Below are positions 46,478 to 58,115 of a stretch of 64,000 nt of DNA, one piece after another. The stretch is from contig JAALGZ010000005.1 of NCBI GenBank assembly GCA_015227615.1, positions 372,001-436,000 on the forward strand. The letters run 5' to 3'. Under the pieces are notes generated by a model. It was not told the origin of the DNA and made no database searches. It saw nothing but the letters and a program-made list of their open reading frames with translations. Source of the stretch: Labyrinthula sp. Ha (lineage: Eukaryota; Sar; Bigyra; Labyrinthulida; Labyrinthulaceae). A program made the position numbers and the translations under genes. Numbering within the stretch: the stretch's first letter is position 1; every line of letters begins with the position of its first letter.

Positions 46478-48148
46478 TTATTCAAATCGATAAGTAATTC
46501 CTGCATTAAGTAGTATGATGTCCAGAATTTTTTTTCTCACTGTATCCTAAAAAAAACATAGAGACTTATTGATAAGAAGTATGTATTAAGATAACATAAG
46601 CAACACAGATGTCTCGTTAATCATGCTAACAGACAGTGTCAAAGTTCCATCCATGTTAATACTGGAAACTTTAGATGTCAGATTCTTCCGTACATCTTTG
46701 GCAAACAATCTAAGCCCATTAATGGTGACCAAGTTTCTTGCAAGATGCAAGGAAAGGCATCCCCCTTGAAATGAATTTATGACATCAATAAAGCAACAAA
46801 GGTCTCTATCCCTTATTTTGTTCTCACCAAGCTCAATAGTAATTGACCCTGTTGGTGCGTATCTTTGCAATGAGAAAGATAATTCGTCTAGAAACATGGG
46901 TAATTCGCTTCTAGATAAAGCATTTCTATAGCTCAACGAAAGTACTCCTGAACTGAGACGCGAATAAGTACGTATACATTGTTCTGTCAACTTCAAGATT
47001 GAAACAAATTTCAAATCCTGAAGACCGGATTGGGGACTAAGCGCTTCAGAAAGTGTTTGCTTTTCAATATTCTTTGCTTCATGAGCCTTTTCTGAAGGGA
47101 AAGGAACAGAATTATCGCTTCTTGCACAAGGAGCTCGTTTTCGTAGGGTCACCAATTTTTGTGTTTGCTTGTTTACAATTCCTAATAAATTGACGTTACA
47201 CAAATCTTTCTCAGCCATACTTTGCCTCTGACTCAATATCCGTCGAAGCAGTTCTTCACCTACTGAAGTATACTGTAGCTTATACTTCTTAAAAGCAGCA
47301 CTGATATTGGCTTTAAGTGATCCAAGGGCTTGTTTACATTCCCAGCGATCTCGTCTTAATGTGGAAACAAGATTGGACAGCTCAAGAAGTTTCTTGTTGA
47401 TTTCCTGGCTCCATACTAAGATCCAACGAAGCACTTTGATAGCCTTTGAGGACCGCTGTGTACATATTAGATTGGCATCAAGGAACCTCAGTTGCTGTTC
47501 TCCTGTACACTTTTCCAGTTCTTTGCTTAAGTGCCGACACTCAAGAACTAGCCCGTCACATTTTAATTTCCAGGCTTGCTCTGACCTTTCTTTTTCTCTC
47601 TTTAAAAGTTTAATGAACGTTTCTTTCTCTGACAAGATATCTTTGAGCGTACGTAACTCCTTTACCTGAGAGAAAACTTCATTCACCACTTCATTCTCAC
47701 CTTGTAAGTTAGCAATTATTAACTTCAGGCGTTTGTTCTCGGCATTCAAATTCTCATTGTTTTGTTTCAGTTTGTCAAATATAGAATCAGATCTGTCTTT
47801 CGCCATTTTAAATTCTTCAAGCCTTCTGGAAAGTCGTGCTTCATTTATTGTTACATTCTCCAAATTCTTCTTAACCTCTGCGTTTTCATATAGGTCTTTG
47901 AGAGACGCACTAAACTTGCTTTTTAAGTTTTGAATAACACCTTCTAATTCAACAATCTGCTTCTGCTTTCTTAGCCCTTTCTCTTTTTCTACTCTAACTA
48001 CATTTACTAAACCATCTATTTTTATTGTAAGCTGAGAGAGTTCCTTATTCAAAATAAATATCTGATCGTTTTTTGCTTTTATATCTTCGTCTAAATTCAT
48101 ATTAATAGCTTCAGCATCTAAACAGTCCGTTTCAAACCATACCGTCAT
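46478..48148 (-). CDS. Coiled-coil protein with C-terminal leucine-rich-repeat-like region
   Basis: The main frame (48148-46586) encodes 520 residues. Residues 15-235 are a long coiled coil rich in E, K, L and N (RLEEFKMAKDRSDSIFDKL, NENLNAENKRLKLIIANL). The region after about 400 has LRR-like strands (SITIELGENKI, CLSLHLARNLVTINGLRLF, VSSINMDGTL). A possible 60-nt intron (46547-46606, GTGTTG...TTTTAG) would replace the last six codons with an exon at 46546-46478 encoding DTVRKKILDIILLNAG and a few more residues before TAA. That would be the only intron here longer than 34 nt, so it is tentative, and the plain frame ending at 46586 is the alternative. The ATG lies in the same frame as the upstream ORF, two codons after its TAA. 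Composition suggests a centrosomal, basal-body or cytoskeletal scaffold, but no family is recognised. Confidence 0.65.
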
Positions 48149-48154
48149 GATCGG

Positions 48155-48796
48155 TTAAAAGAACCGCTGCCCGTTCTGTCCATTTTCTTGCTGCTTCTGA
48201 ATCTGGGCTCTTATGCTAGAGGAGTCAACCATTTCAATTTCAGGAACTCTGTTTTCCGTTGCACATTTGTTGTGTTCATCCTGTAACTCCTGATCTGGAT
48301 CCGACAATCTCTTGTACACCCTTTTTAGCTTCCTCTTGGGATGACTATTGTCCCTAAACTCAACTATATTCTCGCTTAACAAATATGTTGTTCCATCGAC
48401 TTGCTTGAGAGTTTTAACGTTTTCAATAATAAGCTTCTCACAAGTCGTGTGAGTCTTCAGTACATTGCCCTCAAGGATCACCTCCACCTTTCTTTGAATC
48501 ATGCCCTCCCCCGCATCTTTTGAAACTTCATCGTTTGATGCACCTATTCTCAAGTATCTCTTCATTTCACCAACTTGAGTCCTTATGAGAGTTGTCAACA
48601 GCTTCTCGCTCTGCACAATTTGGAGTTTGATGTCAAGTTGCCTTGTTGCCAAACAAGCTATTTCCGAAAAGTTAAAATCCTTAAATGTTTCTTCCAATCC
48701 TGACGATTTTTCATGCTCCAATCGATAGTTTCCTGTCAAGTTGATGGGCCGAGGCCCATTTTTCTCTTCCTGATTTCCTGACGTGTTTGCCTCCAT
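48155..48796 (-). CDS. Unknown protein, in frame with and directly upstream of the coiled-coil/LRR ORF
   Basis: A 213-residue frame with no recognised family. Residues 40-90 look helical (SEIACLATRQLDIKLQIVQS, LLTTLIRTQVGEMKRYLR). Residues 105-165 look beta-rich (KVEVILEGNVLKTHTTCEK, VDGTTYLLSENIVEF). The tail is Gln/Asn-rich and polar. The frame ends in TAA at 48157-48155, and the same frame continues through two codons into the ATG of the next ORF. No GT...AG pair of suitable length and phase removes the stop. Either these are two genes 6 bp apart on one strand, or one gene of about 735 codons with stop readthrough or a recent nonsense change. The start at 48796 is the first ATG and lies close to the edge of the AT-rich flank. 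Confidence 0.6.
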   Translation of the reverse strand: MEANTSGNQEEKNGPRPINLTGNYRLEHEKSSGLEETFKDFNFSEIACLATRQLDIKLQIVQSEKLLTTLIRTQVGEMKRYLRIGASNDEVSKDAGEGMIQRKVEVILEGNVLKTHTTCEKLIIENVKTLKQVDGTTYLLSENIVEFRDNSHPKRKLKRVYKRLSDPDQELQDEHNKCATENRVPEIEMVDSSSIRAQIQKQQENGQNGQRFF

Positions 48797-48898
48797 CGAA
48801 AACCTTCTTCGTCGAATTTAAACGAACACATGTCCAGTCCACATTTTATATTAATGACGTGGCCACAATATATTGAAAATCCTTTTACTTTGAAAAAG

Positions 48899-48916
48899 AT
48901 ATATATATATATATAT
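48899..48916. repeat. (AT)9 microsatellite
   Basis: Nine AT dinucleotides in tandem, about 100 bp upstream of the start of the minus-strand ORF at 48796. Confidence 0.85.
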
Positions 48917-50130
48917 TAAGAAATACAAACTATTAGTAAAATATTGAATCTTAATAAAATGGAAGCTCTTACACTCCTATATGATCCTATCAGGTGTTTA
49001 TTATCCCTTTGGTTTCAAGAAGAATTTGGCTCGAATCATATTATGTGGCACTTATAAAACATAGAACTGGATTCGTACTGTACTGGGAAACATGTTTCTA
49101 GAGAAATTATATCTTCAAATGAGAAAAGGTGGGAAGTTCGCAACTGATTTTTAATTCTATAAATGAAAAACCCTCAGTTACTTATGTTTCATGCTTAATT
49201 TTTCTAAAAGCTTCATGACTCCTATTACGAGTTTTTTCATAGTTAGCTTGATAATATTTGCCTAAGGCTTTAGTTGTGACAGGACTCTAATGGCATTGTG
49301 GCAAAGAGTCATTATGCGCTAGTATTTGGTAGCTACATCTTGTTAAATTCAATTTAATTTTTTAGCCTTTAGTGTTCATACGACTACCCCGCCAACTCGG
49401 ACAACTTTCATATCATTGCCTTGTGCTATCCCAAGCTGTGCTTTATTTAGTTCAGCGATCATGGTATCTAGTTGGTCGCTTCAAATAACAAAGAGTATAT
49501 TCTAAACATTAAATAATTTTTAAGGTATATCACTGTGTCAACTAAGATTAAGGTAAGTTGTAGTGGGCCAAGTTGTATATAAAAGGACAAGTGGCCTGAA
49601 CATATGAACAAACTCCGTACTGCAGTTGAAAGTCATAGTTTTTCAAGACGAAAAAACAGTATGAACGGCATAATTCTTTAAAAATTAAACAGGAGTTATA
49701 AAATATCCTGTCTAAGGTGTTCATATATCATATTATACTGTTTCAGATAGATACTAGGGTAAGAGTTGAAAGTTCCATTGCCGCTGCTATTGTTAGCATA
49801 ATAAAGTGAAATTGCAGATCTTTTCTAATACATCTATATTCATTTGGCAGATGTATCTCCCAGTTTCGGACTTAAAGAAATAGTGCATAGGAGGTTAAAA
49901 CGAGACTCCTGTTTTTTTCTCTTTTGTTCCTTTGGCTCCCTTGTGTAGCTATTAACCATCTAAGTTTATCTACATTATCTATTCCTCTATTTTTTCTGTA
50001 TTGGTTTGGAATATATTACAGTATGAAGATTCTTCTAAAGCATTATCTTTAACTTGTTTTACAACTTAAATTCTTGCTGAAAATCTTCCCTGTTGCTCCA
50101 AGTTATACAACAAGCCCGAAATCTTTCAAC

Positions 50131-50366
50131 CAGGAGTTGGATTTGAGCAGATGCTTCAATTAATATTAAGTAATTGTTTTGATTGAAATTACCAAAAATC
50201 AAATTGAGATTTTGATACGTATCAAATGTTTCTGATAATATTTTGATGATAAATTAAATATCAATGAGCAATCGAAATTCTTGTGGATTTAAATAACCCA
50301 ACCAAAAAGGAATTATAATGAAAAATAATTTAGTGATAAATGTTCAATAAATCAAACCCAACTCTA
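50131..50366 (+). mobile_element. Non-autonomous hAT-type MITE (copy A)
   Basis: A 236-bp element with terminal inverted repeats. The left end CAGGAGTTGGATTTGA matches the reverse complement of the right end TCAAACCCAACTCTA with a few mismatches. It shares its ends and its sub-terminal block GATAAAT-TTCAATAAATCAAA with copy B, and is almost exactly the same length. The termini start CAGG(G/A)GT, as in many hAT elements. The flanking 8-mers (CTTTCAAC, GTTTTAAA) match at only 5 of 8 positions, so it is older than copy B. It has no coding capacity. Confidence 0.55.
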
Positions 50367-50502
50367 GTTTTAAAATAGTTTGTTCCAGTAGACGTAACAA
50401 CGTAGGGCTAAATTAATGTGATTATTTTCACACTAGAGTTAATTTCGGCTAGGATAATCTGTTAGAAAGCATTTTAATTCCTTAGGTGTCGCTGAGAGTG
50501 CA

Positions 50503-50512
50503 GGGGGGGGGG
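50503..50512 (+). repeat. Poly-G run (G10)
   Basis: Ten consecutive G in AT-rich DNA about 140 bp after MITE copy A. It may be structured or an assembly weak point. Confidence 0.6.
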
Positions 50513-53500
50513 TAAATAATGGTGCTGCATGAATGATTCTTGCGCATGAATCATAGTTTAGGCTTTTTTTTAGTTCAATTGTTCATGTTTAATACCTTTG
50601 AAAAATAGTATGAGCCGATTCTTAAGCCTATTATGAACAATTAGAGTTTAAGATTTTACAGACCCTTTCTCTTTTACCTGATTGTATGATATCTCATCAT
50701 TATCAATTCCACAGGCCATATTTGGACTACTAATCAACATTGGATACAATATTATTGTTTACCTAAAGAAAACACATGTCTTAATACAATAAATTTATCC
50801 TTCCACTCACTAAAACTTTCAAATTGTTTAATAATTTATAACTCAAAATGAAATTAATTTCAGTTAAGGACAGATTTTAACCTCAACCCCTAAGTCCTAT
50901 ATGGGAAAATATACACAGTCTTCAAAACTTGTACTTGAGGTGATCAAATAATCTAAAAAAAATCATAACACTGTAACGGCCTTAATGGGTCTTTCAAGTT
51001 GGCATTGACACTACAAAAAATAAAGTGTTCCACCCAATATTTTATTATTACCGATGACGTGATGATTGGGAAAACGATTTTGTATTTAAAATTCAATAAA
51101 TAGAACGGAATATGCAATAAAAATAGAAAAGTGTATATATTTGAAGTACCATGATGTTTTTCCAAATTTAACTATACTGTAAACTTCGGTCACCAGAAAT
51201 TTGGTCTTAATTTCACTATTGCTCCAGCTTCATACCCTCTCAGTAAGTATTATTCGCTGGATGAGTTCAGTAACCAAGTTTTCCATTGGTTGTTGCTGAA
51301 GTTGTCAAAGTCTATTTAATTATTTTATGGTAGTTATACACTTGGGATGTTATTCTGAGTATTGTGTATTAATAGTTACTAAAACCAGGTTTTCCATAAT
51401 ATTTTATCCGAGAGTATTGGTATTTATTGATTAGGAAACTAAGAAAATTGTAGTCATTGCTATTATGTTAAAAACGGTTCAAGGTAGCTACATGATACCT
51501 TTCTTAGAATCTATAACTTCATTTTCATATAGTATTCCCAACCATATACATCTGGAATACTTCGACTCAAAATATTAATAAATATATTACGTTAAAACTG
51601 AAATTTAGTACTTCAATATCCTTATGGATCCCGATAATCTGTTATAGAATTATTTAGTAGAACTACATAATAGAGTAATTTGATTTCACCGAGTTTAATT
51701 GAGCATTTCCCCTTTTGTTTCTCAGGCTGACTATGGGTTTTCCACTTGTGAATTATACTCACTACCGTTTGTGTAAGCTGTACTCTTACAAAAAACAGTA
51801 CAACATACTGGTTTCCTAGTGATTACATCTAGCTTAAGTTTATTTTGGATGAATACAGATTCCAACCATCTAGGGAAGGATTTACTGTCTCCATAATGGC
51901 GGGGGTTCATCCAAATCTTGAGTGACAGGTAAAATAACCAAGAAGAAAGTGGAAGGGGCTATATACTTCTTAGGAGTGGAGAAAAAAACAAAGTTTAAAT
52001 CGAATATATAATTTTAAACCAATAAAACATAAAAATTTTAACTAGATGCTATTGGCTATCTTTCTTTTCATAAGTGTGCTTTTTAAATCGACATAAGATC
52101 CCATCTGTTCGATGACAAAATGTAGAGATCATATCAATAAACTTGAACCAGATGCTGGGAGAGGTAAGCTATGGAAACGAACTAAAAATATAAACAAAAA
52201 ACAATTTCTTTTTAGGAAATTTCAAGTACTTTTCTCTAGGCTTCTTAAATGAAATGGAAAAATAAGTGGGATGGCAAATTTGGGAAGTAAGATCGCAAAT
52301 AGAGGCTACCATAAAACATATGTAATAATTCTCAATATTTTGTTCTCTTACAAGAAGAATTAGTCTCTAGAAGAAAATAAATTATAAACGATACCTTAAA
52401 TATATTGGATACGATGCAAATAAATCAATCGTCTGTAGGTAACGAAACTGTATTATTTCCTTTTACCCCAGTAATATAAAATTATTTGTTTGCCCCCATG
52501 GACTATTTTTGCAATCTACCTAAGAAATAAGCCCAATGAAAACTAAATTATCTCTGAGCATTATGGTGTATTATTTTTAGCTCATTTGATTTCTGCTAGG
52601 ATACGAATATTTCTGTCTATGATATATTAAAATTTCTCGGCTGCAATACAATATTCTATTTAGCTAGAAACAGCTGAAGATAGTATTCCATGACAAAAAT
52701 ATATACTAATCTGAAACTAAATACAATATTGGGGTTAAAAAATTTCTGTAAGAACATCGAATTGATTGCTCGGAGATGACAAGAAACCTGGACAGATCGT
52801 TGTTTTATGACTAATGCCCATTTCGGTCTGTCACTAGGACACAATTAATGAGTTTGATGGGAAAATTAAACTATGTTAAGTTGTAAATCAGTATAGGGTT
52901 ATAGAATTATTTTTACAAAGGTAGTGGAGATATATAAAAACAACAAGATATGTTAAACTATAAAAATTTAGAAAGTAAACAAAATTGACGAGAATCTTTA
53001 CATAAACTCTGAACAAAGTCTAAGGACATTGAAAATTGAAGGGTTTATGTGATGTGTTTCAAAATATCGATATAAGTCTATAAACTCTCAATAAATGCCC
53101 GCATATGAACATTTAATCATGGAAAGAGTATTTCGCTAGCCCTAGACAAATATCAAGGAAATTGTTGAGAACTAATACAATATGTCAATGATTCGAGAAT
53201 GATTACAAATAGGTTGCTAAAAAATAAGAAAGTAAAAGTTGAAGCAAATAAATATATTTCCCGATAACAGCTCCTCTATGATAAACAAAAAAGCTCACAG
53301 AAACCACTTCTAATTAGTTCTTCAGAGAGTTTACTAGTATAATCATTAATGTTTAAAAAAGAATCACTGCACAATGAACCAAAGAAGTGGTACTAAGAGC
53401 AAACCCTTATCCTGATAGATTGAATCAGGAATCAACAATCGTCAATAAAGTATAAAATACTTGTATTTTTGCTCACCGTTGACTTCACGGTAAAATGGAC

Positions 53501-56500
53501 ATAATTTAACTTTAATTAGTTTTTAATTAGTTCTTGACATTGTCGGTTATGGAAATTATATATCTTTTTTAAAAGAGTGTGATAAGCTTAAGATAGAACA
53601 AGGAATCTAAATTATTTGTACCCGAAAATTAAATCTTCAACTGCGTAGAATTTAATAATTTGCAAGGTTTCTTGAACATGGGTTTGTTTAAAACATGTAT
53701 ATTCTGTTCCTGTAATGTGATTCCTAGATATCTTACAGTGCTACCCAATGAAATAGGAAATACTATGCTCACCAAAATATATGTTAGTACAATATTAAGC
53801 AATTCTTGCTTATGAACGGTAGATTTGAGTTTACCGGAATATCTCTCAAGGTAGTAACTAAAAAAAAATTGATAACAACAAGAACAGAAGAACCATTTTG
53901 CGGTCTGGATAAGAAAAATAGCAATGGATACAAATAAAGAATAGGACATATCTTCCTATATTAGAGTCTAAGCAACTAAATATTCCATGGAAAGGTCTTA
54001 ATTTAAAAACTAGGGTAAACACTTTATAGTTTAAATTGTTTTCAGAGACATACTGTTTGTATGATTTACGATGAAGCAACAAGTAGAGGTCATAAACCAC
54101 CATTTTGTGTTCAAGATGACGATGAAGTATCTAAAGTAAAGTTGGTATCACTGTAAGATATCAAACATAGAGTTATGAAATATAATGTTAAAATAAGTGT
54201 TTGAATTATAAGATCATATTTGATTGCCTCTAGATGTGATAAGGTTGCTGCTTTCACAAAGACATGAAAAAACACATTAAACTTAAAAAATGACAGGATT
54301 CCATAAGTAACAATGAATTAAAATAGAATATACAATTCTTCGTAATACACAGTATGGCATTTTCTTCTAGGGCCTAAAATGCAGAAAATGGAGGTGATAA
54401 CAAGGGTATGTTAGGAAAATCACATAAGAAGGTAGAACTTCAACTAATCTACAGAATGCCTATAGAGTAGAGAAAGGGCTATGAATCGAAAAAGAAGATG
54501 GTGAGAAAGTTTTTTAAGCAATTACACATGAAACTAAATCAGTTAAACTAACTATTCTCTCAAAATAACCAACACCTACCCGATGAAAATATATGAGGCA
54601 ACGTGAAACTCTTGTGAATGTAGTCAAGAAAAAACATATTAATGTATGCATCATTTCCTAAACAAGTAACAAACAATATGAAACAACTTGAACCGTTAAT
54701 ATCAAACTCAGTGGTTTTCTTCGCATTAGTTTTAACTACCACAATATTAAATATATCAAAATATCTTAGCTTGGATTAAGCTACTTTAATGAAGCTTTCT
54801 AAAGATTGTACAATGGAATGTATAAGTTACCTCGCAACCTACTGCCGAAAACACAGCAGTTTTTTCCCTTTCTAAAAAAAATAACCCCATGTCCTTTCTA
54901 ATATTCAAATATCTAAATGAATCTTAGTATTTGCGATTCAGCTTCTATCAAATGCACGTATAAGCTCTCAAAAAAAGGTTACGAGGAATGTCAGTTTCAT
55001 CGATTCGTAGAGCAAATCCAACATGTAGCCAATTTGTGATCAAATATTTTTACACTTACTAAGTCCCAGATTTGAAACATGTTAACCACTTCAAACACAT
55101 TTTCACTTCTCTTATAAACTCCCAGGTGGTCTAGTTAAAACAAGAGTAATACAATCCTTTAGGCTATTCGCATTTAAATTTATATCGAATGACACAAAGG
55201 ATCCGGAAGAGTCTTGGTACTTTAGGAGGTCAGTTTTCAATACTAGTTACTTGATCTTTTAGTCGAGTGATCATAGGATAATTTTACATTGATTGGTTAT
55301 TATCCCGAGGCCAGCCGTAGTAGCTGTAAAGTCTGGAAGCACTAGAGATAAGACTTTATAGCTGTACCAAGTTAATTACTCTTGTTGTAACATAGAATGT
55401 ATTTCTTGCCTTGGAAGTAAGGTTTCACATCACCAGAGGCTAAACTGCCACTGTTGTTATACTGTTAAAGGATCTGAAATAACATTATGGTCCCGTTTTT
55501 CAATTCTCCAAAATTTTGACTTCTTACGTGAAGGAGAAACAAATCCAATCCAGCCGAGAACTGATACAAAATCATGGGTGAAAAGAATAATGGTGCCAAT
55601 AGAAACGCAAAGAGGGTGTCTTCAACAGCAAACAAGGTTTTGCCTGAAGAGACATAAAGATTTATTGTTCCATACTTATTGGAGCCTTTGCTCAGTTAAG
55701 CTAGATCGATATTATGTTGCCCTTATGCGGAGAAGCAAAACGCTTGACGTCAGCTGAACAAAAAAATGATGTTTAGGAATAAAATTTAGACATGTTTTCT
55801 AATGAAACTAAAGTATTTTCTCTGCAAAACCTGCAACAACATGAAGACTAAGCAATTTTTTTAATTAGAAAGAAGTTGAAAATATGAGGACACAGTTTTC
55901 AATAGTTAAAGATGAGCAAAACTTGGCTAGAAATGTTGCAGAAAATGATTTCAAATGGTCTGTTCTTTCTTGCTCAGCCTTATAGTAAGTTTGAAAATTT
56001 AATCGTTTTTTCTTGCTTCTAAAAATATTCGAGAACAGAGCTCTTAGGGAGCCAAAGGTGCCGGATCTCTAGAGTTTGAAATATTAACAGAGTAACAGCT
56101 TTCACGTTAACGTCACAGCTAAGAGCAGAGTGAGTTCTCACTGAGATCTCATATGAGCTCTTGAGAATTTTCCCTAGTGACTGAGTAAGTCTTGACACCA
56201 CATTGAATAAGGAAGGAGATCCTCATCGAGGAATTTGGTTCTTCAGGACTGGGTTCTGACTCCTGAGGATCCTAAAAACTCCAAAAATTTGACTTAAGTT
56301 TGAGAATTTTCTTTACCTCAATAAGGGATTTTTCTTAATCTGCACCCCTAATCACAGTTAATGAACGACAACAATTTCCAGGAGATATATCTTATTGGTT
56401 AGTACCCTTTCTACCGATAAAGAACTCTACAAAAGCCATAACTTTGACAGAAGTTCACCCGTATAATATTCTTAATGATATACTACTATTTCCCTTTCTA

Positions 56501-58115
56501 GAATAGTATAGCGGTTCATAGTAATCGAGTTCTTTTTCAATAGCGGCATTGATTTGAGTTTTTTATCCTATTCTTGTGGAAGTCGGGATATAGATATTAT
56601 TCCGATGAGAAAGTATGCACAAATTACGATCCTCAATAGATTCTGTGCATTCGAATTTTATACGCGGGTATCATGGGAACATTGGCACCCCAAATTGAAA
56701 ACTTTCACGCTTTTTGAAGAAAATACTCGGATCTCTATTTACTTTCTTTCCCAGAGAAATCCCATGAAGAGTTTTATACATATTTGGAGATTCTTGGTGA
56801 GGTGTAGTACTTACTTATCATGTGTCAGGCACTGGAGATATAGTTTTGGTGTGAATAGGTGCATAACAACAACGGCAACCTCAAAATGATAACAAGAATC
56901 CTCGAACTACTGTAAATTACAAGAATAGACATGTTCAAGACACACGGAGTTTAAGCTACTATCTAATCAGTAAGATATACCAAAATCGCTCTTCAAGAAA
57001 TACATTTGGAGAAGCTTGTATTGTATGATTCAGGGCATTTAGACCTCTACTTTGAAACTTTGTGAACAGAGAACTGACACATGATCTTTTTCTTTTTCAA
57101 TTAAAGCTAACCCTACAAAGTGCAAATAATTAATGTTGATTCCCTCGCTACTTTCCCCACACTTGGCATAAAATAGTAGAGAGAACATTATTAACTTCCT
57201 ATTATGATTCTGGTGAAAGTTCCAACTGATCAGTTCTTCCGTGATGATATCCTGTTGATAGCAGTGACCTACTGTCATCAGGCGCCACAATATTTGGAAG
57301 TCAAAGTAGGTTCAACCAAACTAGTCGATATTAGAACAAGAAAAATTGTGAAAGAAAAATGTACCAAAGCCAGAGGAAACAGGTTTCCTTGGTTTATCCA
57401 ACTATCTTTGAGGGAAATCTTATTGATTGATCCACATTACTTAGACAAAGGAATACTTATTTAAGCCTGGTACAAGGCGAGGCAAGAGTTTGCTAGTTAC
57501 ACCAATTAATTAAAGTTATAATTTCAGAAAACCAGAAGTTTTCGTGCAGGTTATGTTTATGTTCCCTTTCTTACAAACGAGAAATTTATAACAGAGGCTT
57601 GAATTCATAGTTAAGATGGACTACGATACCACCAACCATGGTGTTTTATAGTGAGAGAACCAACATATACAAATATGAGATGAAATTCCTTTTATAATCT
57701 AATAACACAAGAGCATACAAATATTTTTAGAATGCTTTGTTTAGTATCATAAAGTTTTCATCTCAAAATATATTAAACCCTAGACTCTATATCTATTATT
57801 ATTGCCATGTTTCTTTAAATGAAATTTTTGCACAGTTGTTGCACTTTCATGAACGATCTGTTAAATAGAGCCAAAATAGACGCCAATGGCAAATTTCCAG
57901 ATATCTTACTGTAGCCGTTTAAATTTTGCCAAATACGGTTAGCAAAGAGTGGATTATACTCGAGAATCGCAATTTTGAACCACGCTGACACCAAGTAACG
58001 ACTAACGAATACTTTAAATAAAAGAGTAACACATTAAATAGATATCCTGGAGTTTGTGTTGGAACCGTTTCCATTTTGACAGGTGTTTTTGTTTAACTGA
58101 GTAGGCTAATAAAAG

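Larger units (their letters stand above)
48797..58115. other. Largest gene desert (9.3 kb), with one complete hAT MITE
   Basis: AT-rich throughout. It contains an (AT)n microsatellite at 48899-48916, hAT MITE copy A at 50131-50366 and a G10 run at 50503-50512. Open frames such as 56554-56889 and 57204-57464 are of chance length, with no recognised motif. No RNA genes or other transposons were identified. The last 100 bp form the WASP promoter. Confidence 0.45.

Noticed and set aside
48110-48170. An intron removing the TAA between the two in-frame ORFs of island 6
   Set aside because: The only donor upstream within range (GTTCTT) pairs with acceptors 47 or 56 nt away, and both change frame or create a stop at once. 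No 27-34 nt GT-AG pair fits.
57204-57464. 86-codon plus frame and an overlapping minus frame upstream of WASP
   Set aside because: Both strands are open over the same stretch, neither shows a family motif, and length is within chance.
57835-58100. Minus-strand frame divergent from WASP with protein-like composition
   Set aside because: About 70 stop-free codons is common by chance here. The one 31-nt intron candidate leads into a different frame that soon stops.
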